DNA of 64,000 bases from Solirubrobacterales bacterium. GTDB taxonomy: Bacteria; Actinomycetota; Thermoleophilia; Solirubrobacterales; 70-9. The position numbers and the translations under genes are program-made. The notes beneath the pieces are model-generated. The model ran no database searches, was not told where the DNA came from, and worked only from the letters and a program-made list of their open reading frames with translations. Positions 16,054-24,702 of the stretch are shown here, one piece after another (position 1 is the stretch's first letter; each line of letters starts with the position of its first letter). Location: contig JAMLGI010000008.1 of NCBI GenBank assembly GCA_023958085.1, positions 1 to 64,000 of the forward strand, read 5' to 3'.

Positions 16054-16171
16054 TTTGAGACGGGAACGGACCGGACCCCCGATACAGCCGCCGTGGCGGG
16101 GCTGACCGCCCACTCATTGGCGGGTGCAGGGCCCCACCGATACGGGGTAGGCACCGGTCCGTGCGAGCGCT

Positions 16172-16177
16172 TACAAT
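16172..16177 (+). promoter_or_regulatory. -10 box (TACAAT) next to the SRPBCC gene start
   Basis: TACAAT ends eight bases before ATG 16186 (five before an in-frame GTG at 16183), so the transcript probably begins at or just before the start codon. Confidence 0.42.
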
Positions 16178-16185
16178 CGCGGGTG

Positions 16186-16695
16186 ATGGGACCCGTTTAC
16201 GCAGAAGTGGACATCGACGCTCCCCGGGAGAAGATTCAGGACTACCTGATGGAGTTCGCCACCCGCAGGGAGCTCTACGGGGACTCGGTCGAACAGTTCC
16301 GCCTGCTACGGATCAACTCGCGAGGTGTCGGCGCGGGCGCCCGCTTCCGCTTCAAGCGGGGGCGTGCCTGGATCGACTCGACCATCACCGCCGCCGATCC
16401 CGGCCGGATCTCGGAGCGTGGCGAGGCCGGCAAGTTCAACCGGACCCCGAGCGGGACGGAATGGGAGTTCGAGGAGACCCCGTCCGGGCTGACCCGGCTG
16501 CGGCTCAGCTACTGGACCGAACCAAGCGGCGGGGCCAGACATTTCGACCGGATGACCGGTCGCGCCGGCTGGCACACCCGTCGGCTCAAGCGTGCGGCGG
16601 CCCGGCTGCGGGATCTGATGGAGTCCGACGCCAGCCCGGTTACCGCTCCGGTCCGGGTGAACGGCGGCAAGCGCCACGAGGTCGGCGTCTTCTAG
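16186..16695 (+). CDS. SRPBCC-family (START/Bet v1-like) protein
   Basis: A 169-residue protein. VYAEVDIDAPREKIQDYLMEF is the typical first strand and helix of polyketide-cyclase/START-like folds. It is followed by beta strands GARFRFKRGRAWIDSTITAA and EWEFEETPSGLTRLRLSYWT, then a long C-terminal helix (WHTRRLKRAAARLRDLMES). The fold forms a hydrophobic cavity for a lipid or cofactor. The ligand is not predictable. It is divergent from the ParA gene. Confidence 0.75.
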   Translation: MGPVYAEVDIDAPREKIQDYLMEFATRRELYGDSVEQFRLLRINSRGVGAGARFRFKRGRAWIDSTITAADPGRISERGEAGKFNRTPSGTEWEFEETPSGLTRLRLSYWTEPSGGARHFDRMTGRAGWHTRRLKRAAARLRDLMESDASPVTAPVRVNGGKRHEVGVF

Positions 16696-16747
16696 GTCCT
16701 CCGACCGGCAAGCGGAGAGCGCAGCGGCCGAATAGACTTCCCCGCCG

Positions 16748-17311
16748 ATGGAGATGATCTCGAAAAGCAACCGGTTCCGGGGCCTTCTCGCGGCCCTCCT
16801 TCTCGTCCTTGTATCGGGCTTCGCGCTGTCCGCCTGCGGCTCCGAACATCACGAAGTGACCGGCATCGTCGAGGGTGAACCGGTCGCCCTCGGCCAGCTC
16901 GAGTACAACGTGCTCTTCACCCGGCCACTCAACCCGAACGACGTCGAGGATGCCGAGTACCTGGTCGGTCACAAGCCGGCTCCCCCCGGCAGCTCCTACA
17001 TCGGCGTTTTCCTCAAGGTGAACAACCTCGACGAGAACAAGCCACAGACCATTCCCGACACCTTCACGATCCGGACCACCGCCGGCAAGGAGTACAGGAA
17101 CCTGCCGACCGACACCGCCTACGCGCTCGAACCCGGTGCGACGATCCCGGGCGGCGACGGGCTGCCGGTGATCGACTCCACCCCCCAGGTGGGCCCGATC
17201 CAGGCCTCGATGCTGCTGTTCGAGATGGCCGATGAATCGATGGAGAACCGGCCGGTCGAACTGATCATCGAGGGCGAAGGTGGTCCCGCCACCGTCGAAC
17301 TCGACCTCTGA
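16748..17311 (+). CDS. Lipoprotein with DUF4352-like domain
   Basis: A 187-residue protein with a lipoprotein signal: a basic start, the hydrophobic run GLLAALLLVLVSGFA, and the lipobox LSAC (cleavage before Cys29 or so). The mature part is beta-rich with phrases such as SSYIGVFLKVNNLDENKPQTI and DTFTIRTTAGKEYRNL. These resemble immunoglobulin-like telomeric-repeat-factor/DUF4352 domains in which a protein 'remains constant beside other ions'. It should sit on the outer face of the membrane. The 3' end overlaps the next small membrane gene. Confidence 0.78.
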   Translation: MEMISKSNRFRGLLAALLLVLVSGFALSACGSEHHEVTGIVEGEPVALGQLEYNVLFTRPLNPNDVEDAEYLVGHKPAPPGSSYIGVFLKVNNLDENKPQTIPDTFTIRTTAGKEYRNLPTDTAYALEPGATIPGGDGLPVIDSTPQVGPIQASMLLFEMADESMENRPVELIIEGEGGPATVELDL

Positions 17312-17639
17312 TCCGGTTCTCCGGGCCGGCCGGGCCGGCCAACTGATCGCGGGCGCCGGGGCGACGCTGGCCCTGCTCGGGCCGGTTGCCGACTGGCTGG
17401 CGGGGATCGGGGTCTTCACCCTGATTCTCGGTGTGATCGTGGCCGCCCCCGTTGCCTCGAACCCCGGGCCCTACCTGGACAACTGGTGGCCGACGATTGC
17501 GGTTGCGGGGCTGATCTGCCTGATCGGATTCGGCCTCGGTTTCGTGGTCGGTTGGCTCGGAGGGCTACTTCTGGTCGGGGGCGGGGTTACAGTGTTGGTA
17601 ACGTTGTTTCTCGGCAGCCCGCCGAAGCCGATTGACTGA
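17280..17639 (+). CDS. Small three-helix membrane protein
   Basis: A 119-residue protein starting at GTG 17280, which overlaps the lipoprotein gene by 32 bases in another frame. No later ATG, GTG or TTG fits before the first membrane helix. Predicted helices are QLIAGAGATLALLGPVADWLAG with GVFTLILGVIVAAP, then IAVAGLICLIGFGLGFVVGWLGG, and LLLVGGGVTVLVTLFLG. Cotranslation with the lipoprotein suggests they work together at the membrane. No family recognised. Confidence 0.65.
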   Translation: MVPPPSNSTSDPVLRAGRAGQLIAGAGATLALLGPVADWLAGIGVFTLILGVIVAAPVASNPGPYLDNWWPTIAVAGLICLIGFGLGFVVGWLGGLLLVGGGVTVLVTLFLGSPPKPID

Positions 17640-17695
17640 GTAGCGTCTTCCGGCAGTTTTCCTCGATTTCCCTCGTTCGCCACCCGCGTTCTTCG

Positions 17696-19522
17696 ATGAG
17701 ACTCAAGCTAACCATTTCACTCGTTTTCGCCCTGCTCGTTCCGGCTGCGCTGGCGGCTTCGGCCGCGACCGGTTCCCCGGAGGATCCATCGTCCGCCGAG
17801 GCCTCCTCGATCTCCCTTTCCCGCAGCCACCCGAACATCATCTACATCCTGACCGACGACCTGGACCGGCAGTCGTTCAACCCGGCGACGATGCCACGGA
17901 CCTTCTCCTACCTGAAGGACCGGGGCACGACCTTCCGCAACAACGTGATCCCGATGCCGACCTGCTGCCCCAGCCGGGGGGCGTCGCTAAGCGGCCAGTA
18001 CAACCACAACAACGACGTCCTCGCCAACGAACGCAAGTACGGCGGGGGTTACCCCGGCTACTACCGCACCCGCCGCAGCCAGGGAATCAGCCTCGGCTAC
18101 AACCTGGGGTCATTCATGCAGAACGGCGGCTACCGGACCGCCTTGGTCGGCAAGTACATGAACGTGTACGGCGACGAGTGGATCCGCGGCAACCCGGACA
18201 CGACCCCGGAGTACATTCCCGGCTGGAACAAGTGGTTCGTTCCGATCCAGAACCGCAGCCAGAAGTACTACAACTACAAGGTCAAGTTCAACGAGGCTCC
18301 CGCCGACTTTGAGCCGGTCGTCTCGCTCGATGCTCCGAAGCGGTTCACCACGGATGTGAAGGTGGATCCGGTCAACCGGGTCGCGATCTACTCGGCCCCG
18401 CCCTGCGACCGCCCGGGAGGCTGCTCCAAGGCCCTGCGCAAACGTCAGCGCCAGACCTTCTCCGAACGGATTTTCGTGAACCAGGTGATCAACTTTCTCG
18501 GCAGGTCCCGCAGCGGCTCGACTCCCGCGAAACCGTCGTTCGTCTGGTACGCGACCGACACCCCGCACGGTACCGGTGACAACACCTTCTACCGGCACAA
18601 GAAGAAGACCTGGGGTGGTCCGGAGTACTCGCCACTCGACCGAAACCGGTTTACCGACATGGCGCTGCCGAGGACCGGTGCCTTCAACGAGCCCGACGTC
18701 AGCGACAAACCTCCGTACATCCGTAACGCCCCGTCGTTCGACCGGGACACGCTCGACCGGATGCTCAAGCACAATCGGGCACGGTGGCGGTCCCTCTACT
18801 CGCTCGATCGCGAGCTCGGACGGCTCTACGACTATCTCGAGCGCAGCGGTCTGGCGGACCGCACGGTGATCGCGTTCACCTCCGACAACGGCTACATGGC
18901 CGGTCAGCACCGCCTGTCACACGGCAAGCAGGTCCCCTACCGGGAGTCCACCGAGTTCCCGATCATCTTCCGGGGACCTGGGATCGCCGCCGGCCGGACG
19001 GTGAACCGGCTTTCGGCCAACTTCGACCTGCCTCCGACTGTGCTTGGGCTGGCCAACCTGCCGAACTCGGTGGTGGCCGACCCTTCGAGCGGCAAACGGA
19101 TGCCGTTCGACGGGGTGAACCTGAAGCCCTACATGACCGCCGGGACACCGGTGCCGTCCGCCCCGACCCGGAAGGCCGTGGTGCTGGAGTCGGTCTCCAA
19201 CGACCTCCTCCACAAGGTGCAGCGGTTCCGGCCTTTCAAGGGCGTTCGGACCGACCGGTATGCCTTCATCCGGTACTACCGGCCGGGCACCGTGTTCGAC
19301 TGTCCCGCCGGACTGCTCCAGAACTGTCTCACCGGCCGCGGTGAGCTCTACGACCTGGAGCGTGACCCCGATCAGAAGAACAACCTGATGCGGGAGATCG
19401 GTCAGTTTGGCGACAACCCCGGCTGGCGCGCGAGGAACCAGGGACTGCTGAATGCCCACTCGCGCCTCAAACAGACCCTGAATCGGCTGGAGTACTGCTC
19501 CGGTAGCGACTGTCTGAAGTAG
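17696..19522 (+). CDS. Secreted sulfatase
   Basis: A 608-residue protein with a signal peptide (MRLKLTISLVFALLVPAALA, likely cut after ASA). HPNIIYILTDDLDRQSF gives the metal-binding aspartates of the sulfatase/alkaline-phosphatase fold. TCCPSRGASLSG carries the C-x-P-S-R motif, so Cys90 should be oxidised to formylglycine by a formylglycine-generating enzyme not seen here. VIAFTSDNGYMAGQHRL supplies the C-terminal metal ligands. It probably removes sulfate from carbohydrates or other esters outside the cell. Its convergent neighbour is the penicillin-binding protein gene, six bases away. Confidence 0.92.
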   Translation: MRLKLTISLVFALLVPAALAASAATGSPEDPSSAEASSISLSRSHPNIIYILTDDLDRQSFNPATMPRTFSYLKDRGTTFRNNVIPMPTCCPSRGASLSGQYNHNNDVLANERKYGGGYPGYYRTRRSQGISLGYNLGSFMQNGGYRTALVGKYMNVYGDEWIRGNPDTTPEYIPGWNKWFVPIQNRSQKYYNYKVKFNEAPADFEPVVSLDAPKRFTTDVKVDPVNRVAIYSAPPCDRPGGCSKALRKRQRQTFSERIFVNQVINFLGRSRSGSTPAKPSFVWYATDTPHGTGDNTFYRHKKKTWGGPEYSPLDRNRFTDMALPRTGAFNEPDVSDKPPYIRNAPSFDRDTLDRMLKHNRARWRSLYSLDRELGRLYDYLERSGLADRTVIAFTSDNGYMAGQHRLSHGKQVPYRESTEFPIIFRGPGIAAGRTVNRLSANFDLPPTVLGLANLPNSVVADPSSGKRMPFDGVNLKPYMTAGTPVPSAPTRKAVVLESVSNDLLHKVQRFRPFKGVRTDRYAFIRYYRPGTVFDCPAGLLQNCLTGRGELYDLERDPDQKNNLMREIGQFGDNPGWRARNQGLLNAHSRLKQTLNRLEYCSGSDCLK

Positions 19523-19528
19523 CCCGGC

Positions 19529-21235
19529 TCAGGGGATGGCCGTCGAGAGGACGGAACTGGCGATCGGCGCCGCGACCGTGCCGCCGTCGCCGGGTGCGTC
19601 CACGATCAGCACACCGATCGCGTACTTCGGCTTGTCGGCGGGGGCGAATGCGGCAAACCAGGCGTCCTCGCTCTTGTCCGGTCCGCCCAACTCGGCGGTG
19701 CCGGTCTTGCCGGCGACCTGCCCTCCCGCGATCGCCCCGGCCGCGCCGGTTCCGGAGGTGACCACCGCGACCATCAGGTCCCCGACCTTCGCCGCCACCT
19801 TGCGGCTGGCGACCCTGGTTGGCTTGCGATCGGGCTGCAGTTCCGGTTCGAGGGTGATCGGGGTGGGTGAGGAAACCCCCCGGTTGCCGATCGCCTGAGC
19901 CACCGACGCCATCAGCAGCGGCGTTGCCTGGACCTTGCCCTGGCCGATCGCGCTGACCCCGACCTCGTTGTTGTACTCACCCGGCTGGGGAATCGTGGGG
20001 ACCGGCGGGTCGACCAGCTCGGTCGCTTCCGGGTCGAACAGGGCCGGCGGGCTGTTGAAACCGAACTTCTCGGCGGTGGCGGTCATCTCCTCTTCGCCGA
20101 TCTCCATGCCGAGCGGAGCGAAAACGGAGTTGCAGGACTTGGCGAACGACTCAACGAAGGTGCCGCCACAGACCTCGTTGTGGGCGTTGTTGATCAGTCT
20201 CCCGTCGGCGGCGCCGGCGGTCGCGTAGTCGAAGCTGTCGGTCATCTTGACCTTGCCGGTTTCCAGCCCGGCGGTGGCGGTCACGATCTTCATGGTCGAG
20301 CCCGGCGGCTGCAGCAGGGAGTAAGCCTGACCGGCGAGAGCGACCACGTAGCCCCTCCGCACATCGAGTACGGCAACCCCGCCCGAGCGGCCGGCGAGTG
20401 CGGTGACCGCGGCATTCTGGATGTCGGGGTTGATCGTGGTGCGAAGCGGCTTGCCGCGGCTCGGCTCGCCCTTCCCGAGAACCCGTCCCCTTCCTTCCTC
20501 CTCGGATCCGAACGGTTTGGCGAACAGGGTCCCGCCCGGAGTTCCGCCCAGCCTTTCGTTGAAAGCGAACTCGAGGCCGCTGGTCCCCACCGGGTCACCC
20601 GGGTCGTAGCCGAACGGAACCAGGTCGGCACTCACCTCCGGATCGGCCTGGCCGGTTACCCCGGTCACATCGATCATCGCGTCGCCGAGTGGATGTTCCC
20701 GGGCCTCGGCCGGTCCCTTGGCCATCGGCTGGCCACCCCTGGTCAGGATCGCGGTCCGGCCCGGCATCACCGTGTCACGGGTCAATTCCTCACCCAGCTT
20801 GAGTCCGGGGAAGAGCAGGCTGTTTTCCCAGGCGATTCCGTCCGAGCCGAAGCTGAAACGTAGTGGCTGTTTCACCGTGCCGAAAGCCCGGGTGTCGGCC
20901 GCGGCCGGCAGCCTGACCTCGGATTCATCACCTTCTGCATCCCCGTCCCCGGCCACCGAAGTCATCGTGGCGATGCCCTCCGACTTTTCGTATCGCTTGG
21001 TGAACCGGTCCAGCGGGATCGCCTCGCGGGACTTGGTCGAGAGCTTTTCGTGCATCGAGCTGTAGTCGTGTCTGGCCCAGGCCTCCAGGTAGCTTTCGGC
21101 GGCGTCGCGGTTGGGATGTCCGGGGCAGCCCTTGACCGCACCGGCGACGAACGAGACCAGCGCCAGGGCAACGAGCGGCAACGCCCGGGTCTTGAGGCGC
21201 TTCCGGCGATCCTGTCTGGTCGGAGTCCTTCCCAC
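19529..21235 (-). CDS. Penicillin-binding protein, class B transpeptidase with NTF2-like N-terminal domain
   Basis: A 568-residue protein with one N-terminal membrane helix (TRALPLVALALVSFVAGAVKG). Then comes an NTF2/MecA-N-like domain (PNRDAAESYLEAWARHDYSS onwards), a dimerisation domain, and the transpeptidase domain. Active-site motifs are S313-T-M-K316, S367-C-N369 and K510-T-G. It crosslinks peptidoglycan and is inhibited by beta-lactams. The start is GTG 21235. The MecA-N-like layout is also found in low-affinity PBP2a-type enzymes and in other gram-positive PBPs, so resistance cannot be inferred. Confidence 0.93.
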   Translation of the reverse strand: MGRTPTRQDRRKRLKTRALPLVALALVSFVAGAVKGCPGHPNRDAAESYLEAWARHDYSSMHEKLSTKSREAIPLDRFTKRYEKSEGIATMTSVAGDGDAEGDESEVRLPAAADTRAFGTVKQPLRFSFGSDGIAWENSLLFPGLKLGEELTRDTVMPGRTAILTRGGQPMAKGPAEAREHPLGDAMIDVTGVTGQADPEVSADLVPFGYDPGDPVGTSGLEFAFNERLGGTPGGTLFAKPFGSEEEGRGRVLGKGEPSRGKPLRTTINPDIQNAAVTALAGRSGGVAVLDVRRGYVVALAGQAYSLLQPPGSTMKIVTATAGLETGKVKMTDSFDYATAGAADGRLINNAHNEVCGGTFVESFAKSCNSVFAPLGMEIGEEEMTATAEKFGFNSPPALFDPEATELVDPPVPTIPQPGEYNNEVGVSAIGQGKVQATPLLMASVAQAIGNRGVSSPTPITLEPELQPDRKPTRVASRKVAAKVGDLMVAVVTSGTGAAGAIAGGQVAGKTGTAELGGPDKSEDAWFAAFAPADKPKYAIGVLIVDAPGDGGTVAAPIASSVLSTAIP

Positions 21236-21268
21236 GTACCCCGGAAAAATACCGTGGTCTCCGGTGGA

Positions 21269-21274
21269 TAGATT
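21269..21274 (+). promoter_or_regulatory. Leaderless -10 box (TAGATT) of the CvpA-protease gene
   Basis: TAGATT is followed by six bases and the GTG at 21281, matching the spacing at other leaderless candidates in this window. Confidence 0.42.
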
Positions 21275-21280
21275 GGCCGG

Positions 21281-22423
21281 GTGACACCGCTCGACTGGGG
21301 CATCGCCGCCTTTCTCTTCCTCGTTTCCCTCTGGGGGTTCCGCCAGGGCTTCGTGGTGGGTGCCCTCGGACTGGCGGGTCTAGCCCTCGGCGCGGTGTTC
21401 GGATCACGCATGGCGCCGGTCCTGCTGGAGGGAGGTTCTTCCTCGCCGTACGCACCGCTCACCGCTCTGGTCGGGGCAATCCTGATCGGTTCCCTGGCCC
21501 TGGCGATCGGGATCGGGGTCGGCGAGCGGGTGCGTGATTCCGCCATGAACCACCCCTTCCTTCGAACCCTCGACGGGATCGGTGGGGCCCTGCTGATCGC
21601 CGGTGTGGCCCTGGGCCTGATCTGGGTCCTCGGGGTCGTCGCGATCTATCTGCCCGGGGCGAGCGGGGTCCGGCAGGACGTGCAGCGGTCATATCTGCTG
21701 GGTGGGATCAATCGGGTGATGCCTCCCTCGGGCCCTCTGCTGCGGGCACTCCATCGGATTGACCCGGTCCCGAAGATCGTTTCGTCACCGGGTCAGATCG
21801 CTCCGCCAGCCCGGGGGACAGAGGGCCTCCGGGCGGTACGCACCGCCGCGCGGTCGGTGGTCAAGGTCGCGGGCACCGCCTGCGGGATCGGTGTGATGGG
21901 CTCCGGCTGGTCGGTCGGGAACGGTGTGTTCGTCACCAACGCCCATGTGGTGGCGGGGGAGAGCGACACCACCGTTGAGACCTTTGACGGTCGTTCCGGA
22001 CCGGTCACCGTGATCGCCTTCAACCCTCGCAACGACATCGCTGTTCTCCGGAGCACGGTTTCCCTGACCCCGCTGACGATGAGCGGATCGGTTCGAACCG
22101 GCTCGGCTGCCGCGGCCATCGGGTATCCCCTGGACGGCCCGCTCACCGTAACCCCGGCTCGCGCCGGAGAGACCCGCACCGTGGTCACCGGTGATGCCTA
22201 CGGGCGCGGGCCGGTCGAGCGCGAGGTGCTCCCGCTCCGCGGTCGGGTTCGTCACGGAAACTCGGGCGGTCCGGCGGTCGACCGTCGCGGCCGGGTGATC
22301 GGCACCGTTTTCGCGGCGACGACCGATGGCCCGGCGGGTGGCCTGGCGGTGCCGAACCGGGTGTTGACACGGATTCTCCGCGGCGCGACCGCCCCGGTCT
22401 CGACCGGACCCTGTGCCCGCTGA
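21281..22423 (+). CDS. CvpA-type membrane protein fused to a trypsin-like serine protease (MarP-like)
   Basis: A 380-residue protein. The first 125 residues are a CvpA-like membrane domain with four helices (from WGIAAFLFLVSLWGFRQGFV to GLIWVLGVVAIYLPG). The rest is a periplasmic chymotrypsin-fold protease with catalytic His222 (VTNAHVVAG), Asp252 (RNDIAVLR) and Ser328 (HGNSGGPA). This domain order is that of mycobacterial MarP, which protects the cell under acid and oxidative stress by cleaving a peptidoglycan hydrolase. Cys201 and the C-terminal Cys could form a redox disulfide. The specific substrate here is unknown. Confidence 0.9.
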   Translation: MTPLDWGIAAFLFLVSLWGFRQGFVVGALGLAGLALGAVFGSRMAPVLLEGGSSSPYAPLTALVGAILIGSLALAIGIGVGERVRDSAMNHPFLRTLDGIGGALLIAGVALGLIWVLGVVAIYLPGASGVRQDVQRSYLLGGINRVMPPSGPLLRALHRIDPVPKIVSSPGQIAPPARGTEGLRAVRTAARSVVKVAGTACGIGVMGSGWSVGNGVFVTNAHVVAGESDTTVETFDGRSGPVTVIAFNPRNDIAVLRSTVSLTPLTMSGSVRTGSAAAAIGYPLDGPLTVTPARAGETRTVVTGDAYGRGPVEREVLPLRGRVRHGNSGGPAVDRRGRVIGTVFAATTDGPAGGLAVPNRVLTRILRGATAPVSTGPCAR

Positions 22424-22461
22424 ACCGGGCGAGAGCGCGGGCTTGCTGCGCTAACCTCAAG

Positions 22462-22836
22462 GTGGTGAGCGGCGAAACCGGCAATCGCGTTGCGGCCAAC
22501 GGCCGGGACGAAGACTCGGGCTTGAGCCAGGTCTGCCCCCGCTTTCACGCGGCGATCGAGTTGATCGGAAAGAGGTGGAGCGGGGCGATCATCTGGACCC
22601 TGAGAGATGGCGAGATGAGGTTCGCCGATCTCAAGCGGGCCGTGCCGGGCCTTTCCGACCGACTCCTTTCCCGACGGCTCAGGGAGCTGGAGTCGGCCGG
22701 GCTGGTCGAACGGCAGGTGGAGGACGGCAAGCCGGTCCGGGTCCTCTACACGCTGACCGAAAAGGGCCTCGGCCTGATGCCCGCGGTCCGGGCGGTGGAG
22801 GAATGGGCGACCGACTGGCAGGACACGCTTCACTGA
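22462..22836 (+). CDS. HxlR-family transcriptional regulator
   Basis: A 124-residue winged-helix regulator. CPRFHAAIELIGKRWSGAII is the N-terminal HxlR signature with the sensor cysteine. The recognition helix lies in GLSDRLLSRRLRELESAGLV, and VRVLYTLTEKGLGL is the wing. The start is GTG 22462 or the next codon, GTG 22465, which lies seven bases after a TAACCT box. HxlR proteins often sense aldehydes or oxidants through cysteines. Its target is not visible; xseA follows at 55 bases. Confidence 0.88.
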   Translation: MVSGETGNRVAANGRDEDSGLSQVCPRFHAAIELIGKRWSGAIIWTLRDGEMRFADLKRAVPGLSDRLLSRRLRELESAGLVERQVEDGKPVRVLYTLTEKGLGLMPAVRAVEEWATDWQDTLH

Positions 22837-22891
22837 GCGGACGGGGCGGTCCGGGATCTGCCGCGTCGTCCGGACTTGTCATGCTGAGGGG

Positions 22892-24373
22892 GTGGAGTCC
22901 GATCCCCGACACCAGCCTCTGGAGTCGGCCGAAGCCGACCGTCCGGCGCCGACCCCGGTCGGTGAGTACGCCCTTCAGCTGAAACGGGACCTCCAGGCGA
23001 TGCCCCGGGTGACGATCACCGGGGAGTTGACCCGGGTCACCAACAACCCCAGGCACAAGCAGGTCTACTTCGAGTTGACCGATGATCGCGGCGGGGTCCC
23101 GGGGACGATCTGGCGGAACGTCTTCGAGAGTTGCGACCTGCCCGAAAACGCGTTCAAGGCCGGTGCGGAAGTGGTGGTGACCGGGCGACCCGACTACTAC
23201 GAAGGCCGCAGGACCGCGTCACCCTCATTCAGCTTCCGGGCGACCGGGATCCGTCTCTCGGGTGAGGGCGACCTGCTCGCCCGTCTCGAGGTCCTGCGCA
23301 AACAGTTCGCCGCGGACGGCCTGTTGGACCGCCAGAAACTGCTGCCACGGCCGGCCCTGCCCCGACGGATCGGGGTGATCACCGCCGAAACGGGGGCCGC
23401 CAAGGACGACCTGCTGGCCGGACTTGAGCGGCGTGGCTGGGCCGGGGAGATCGTCTGGGGCTTCGCCCCGGTCCAGGATCGCAAGGCAGCCCCGACGATC
23501 ACCAGGATCCTGAGCGACATGGCCGCCTTCGGCGAGGTCGAGGCGATCGTGGTCTGTCGTGGCGGCGGCAGCCTCACCGATCTCTGGGCGTTCTGTGACG
23601 AGACCCTCTGCCGCACGGTGGCACTGCTGGCGGTGCCGGTCGTTTCCGCGGTCGGCCACGAACGGGACGTGACTCTGCTTGACGATGTCGCGGCCGTGCG
23701 CTGTTCGACCCCGACCCACGCCGCGGACGGGGTGATCCGGATTGACTGCCGAGCCGAACGGGAGGCGCTGATCCGTCGCGCCGGCCGGGTCAGTCTGGCC
23801 GGTCCGGTCGCGGTCAGGAGCCGGGCGATCCCGCTGGAGGCTCTTGCTGCCGGTCCGGGTCGGGCTCTCCGCCAGGAGCGCAATCTGCTCAACCAGAAGA
23901 CCAGGGAGATCGCGGCAGCGAGCCGACGCGGCCTCGTCCGGCGCGGCGACCGGCTGGCGGCAGAGCACGTAATGCGACTTGCCGCCGCTGCCGAACGCTT
24001 CAGCAGAACGATCATCACTTCGCAAGGCAAAAACGCGCAGCGGCCGGAACGAATCCGGGCTGGCGCGGCGAGACTGTTCGAGACCCGTGCCCGCACGCTC
24101 CAGTCTGAGCGGGTGGCGATCGATGCCCACGACCCGCAGCGAACCCTGGAACGCGGATACGCCCGGATCCTGGATCGTTCCGGGGAGCCGGTGGTTGACC
24201 CGGCTTCGGCCCGTCGAGCCGGGGATGTGAAGATCCGGTTCGCCAAGGGCGATGTGGAGGCCACGGTCGGTGCCCCGGGGAAGAGAAAGAGACATCGAAG
24301 CTCACGCGCCCCGACGGACCGGGAGAATGAGTTCAAGCAGATCACCCTGGAGGGAGTCGAGTCGGATGAGTGA
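22892..24373 (+). CDS. xseA: Exodeoxyribonuclease VII large subunit
   Basis: A 493-residue subunit of ExoVII, which degrades single-stranded DNA to oligonucleotides. The N-terminal OB fold (TITGELTRVTNNPRHKQVYF) binds DNA. The catalytic domain carries RIGVITAETGAAKDDLLAGL, AIVVCRGGGSLTDLWAF and PVVSAVGHERDVTLLDDVAA, all family hallmarks. The C-terminal third is a long, charged coiled coil that contacts XseB. The coding start is GTG 22892. It overlaps xseB by eight bases. Confidence 0.95.
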   Translation: MESDPRHQPLESAEADRPAPTPVGEYALQLKRDLQAMPRVTITGELTRVTNNPRHKQVYFELTDDRGGVPGTIWRNVFESCDLPENAFKAGAEVVVTGRPDYYEGRRTASPSFSFRATGIRLSGEGDLLARLEVLRKQFAADGLLDRQKLLPRPALPRRIGVITAETGAAKDDLLAGLERRGWAGEIVWGFAPVQDRKAAPTITRILSDMAAFGEVEAIVVCRGGGSLTDLWAFCDETLCRTVALLAVPVVSAVGHERDVTLLDDVAAVRCSTPTHAADGVIRIDCRAEREALIRRAGRVSLAGPVAVRSRAIPLEALAAGPGRALRQERNLLNQKTREIAAASRRGLVRRGDRLAAEHVMRLAAAAERFSRTIITSQGKNAQRPERIRAGAARLFETRARTLQSERVAIDAHDPQRTLERGYARILDRSGEPVVDPASARRAGDVKIRFAKGDVEATVGAPGKRKRHRSSRAPTDRENEFKQITLEGVESDE

Positions 24374-24686
24374 GGAAACGGAAGCGGTTGGACAGGACCG
24401 GACCTACGAGCAGGCGGTCACCCGGCTCGACCAGATCATCAACCGGCTCGACTCGGGCAGTGCCGAACTGCGAGAGACCCTGGATCTCTGCGCCGAAGCC
24501 AAGGACCTGATCGAGTTCTGCGCCGTCGAGCTCAACGCCGTCGACAACAGCCTCAAGGAACTCCGCCTGGAGGATCTGGCCGCCTCCCTCAACTCTTCCT
24601 CCGAAGCTCAACCTGCCGACGCATCACCGGAAGCGCCAGCCACCGAAGAGGCACCGCCACCCACGGACGACGAAGTCCCCTTCTGA
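24366..24686 (+). CDS. xseB: Exodeoxyribonuclease VII small subunit
   Basis: A 106-residue protein. TYEQAVTRLDQIINRLDSGS and the following helix ELRETLDLCAEAKDLIEFC match the small helical XseB fold that coats the coiled coil of XseA. The C-terminal 35 residues are acidic and proline-rich with no clear fold. It begins inside xseA (8-base overlap), as expected for translational coupling, and is needed to hold the nuclease in its proper stoichiometry. Confidence 0.92.
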   Translation: MSEETEAVGQDRTYEQAVTRLDQIINRLDSGSAELRETLDLCAEAKDLIEFCAVELNAVDNSLKELRLEDLAASLNSSSEAQPADASPEAPATEEAPPPTDDEVPF

Positions 24687-24702
24687 GCCCGCCCCGGCTC
24701 AT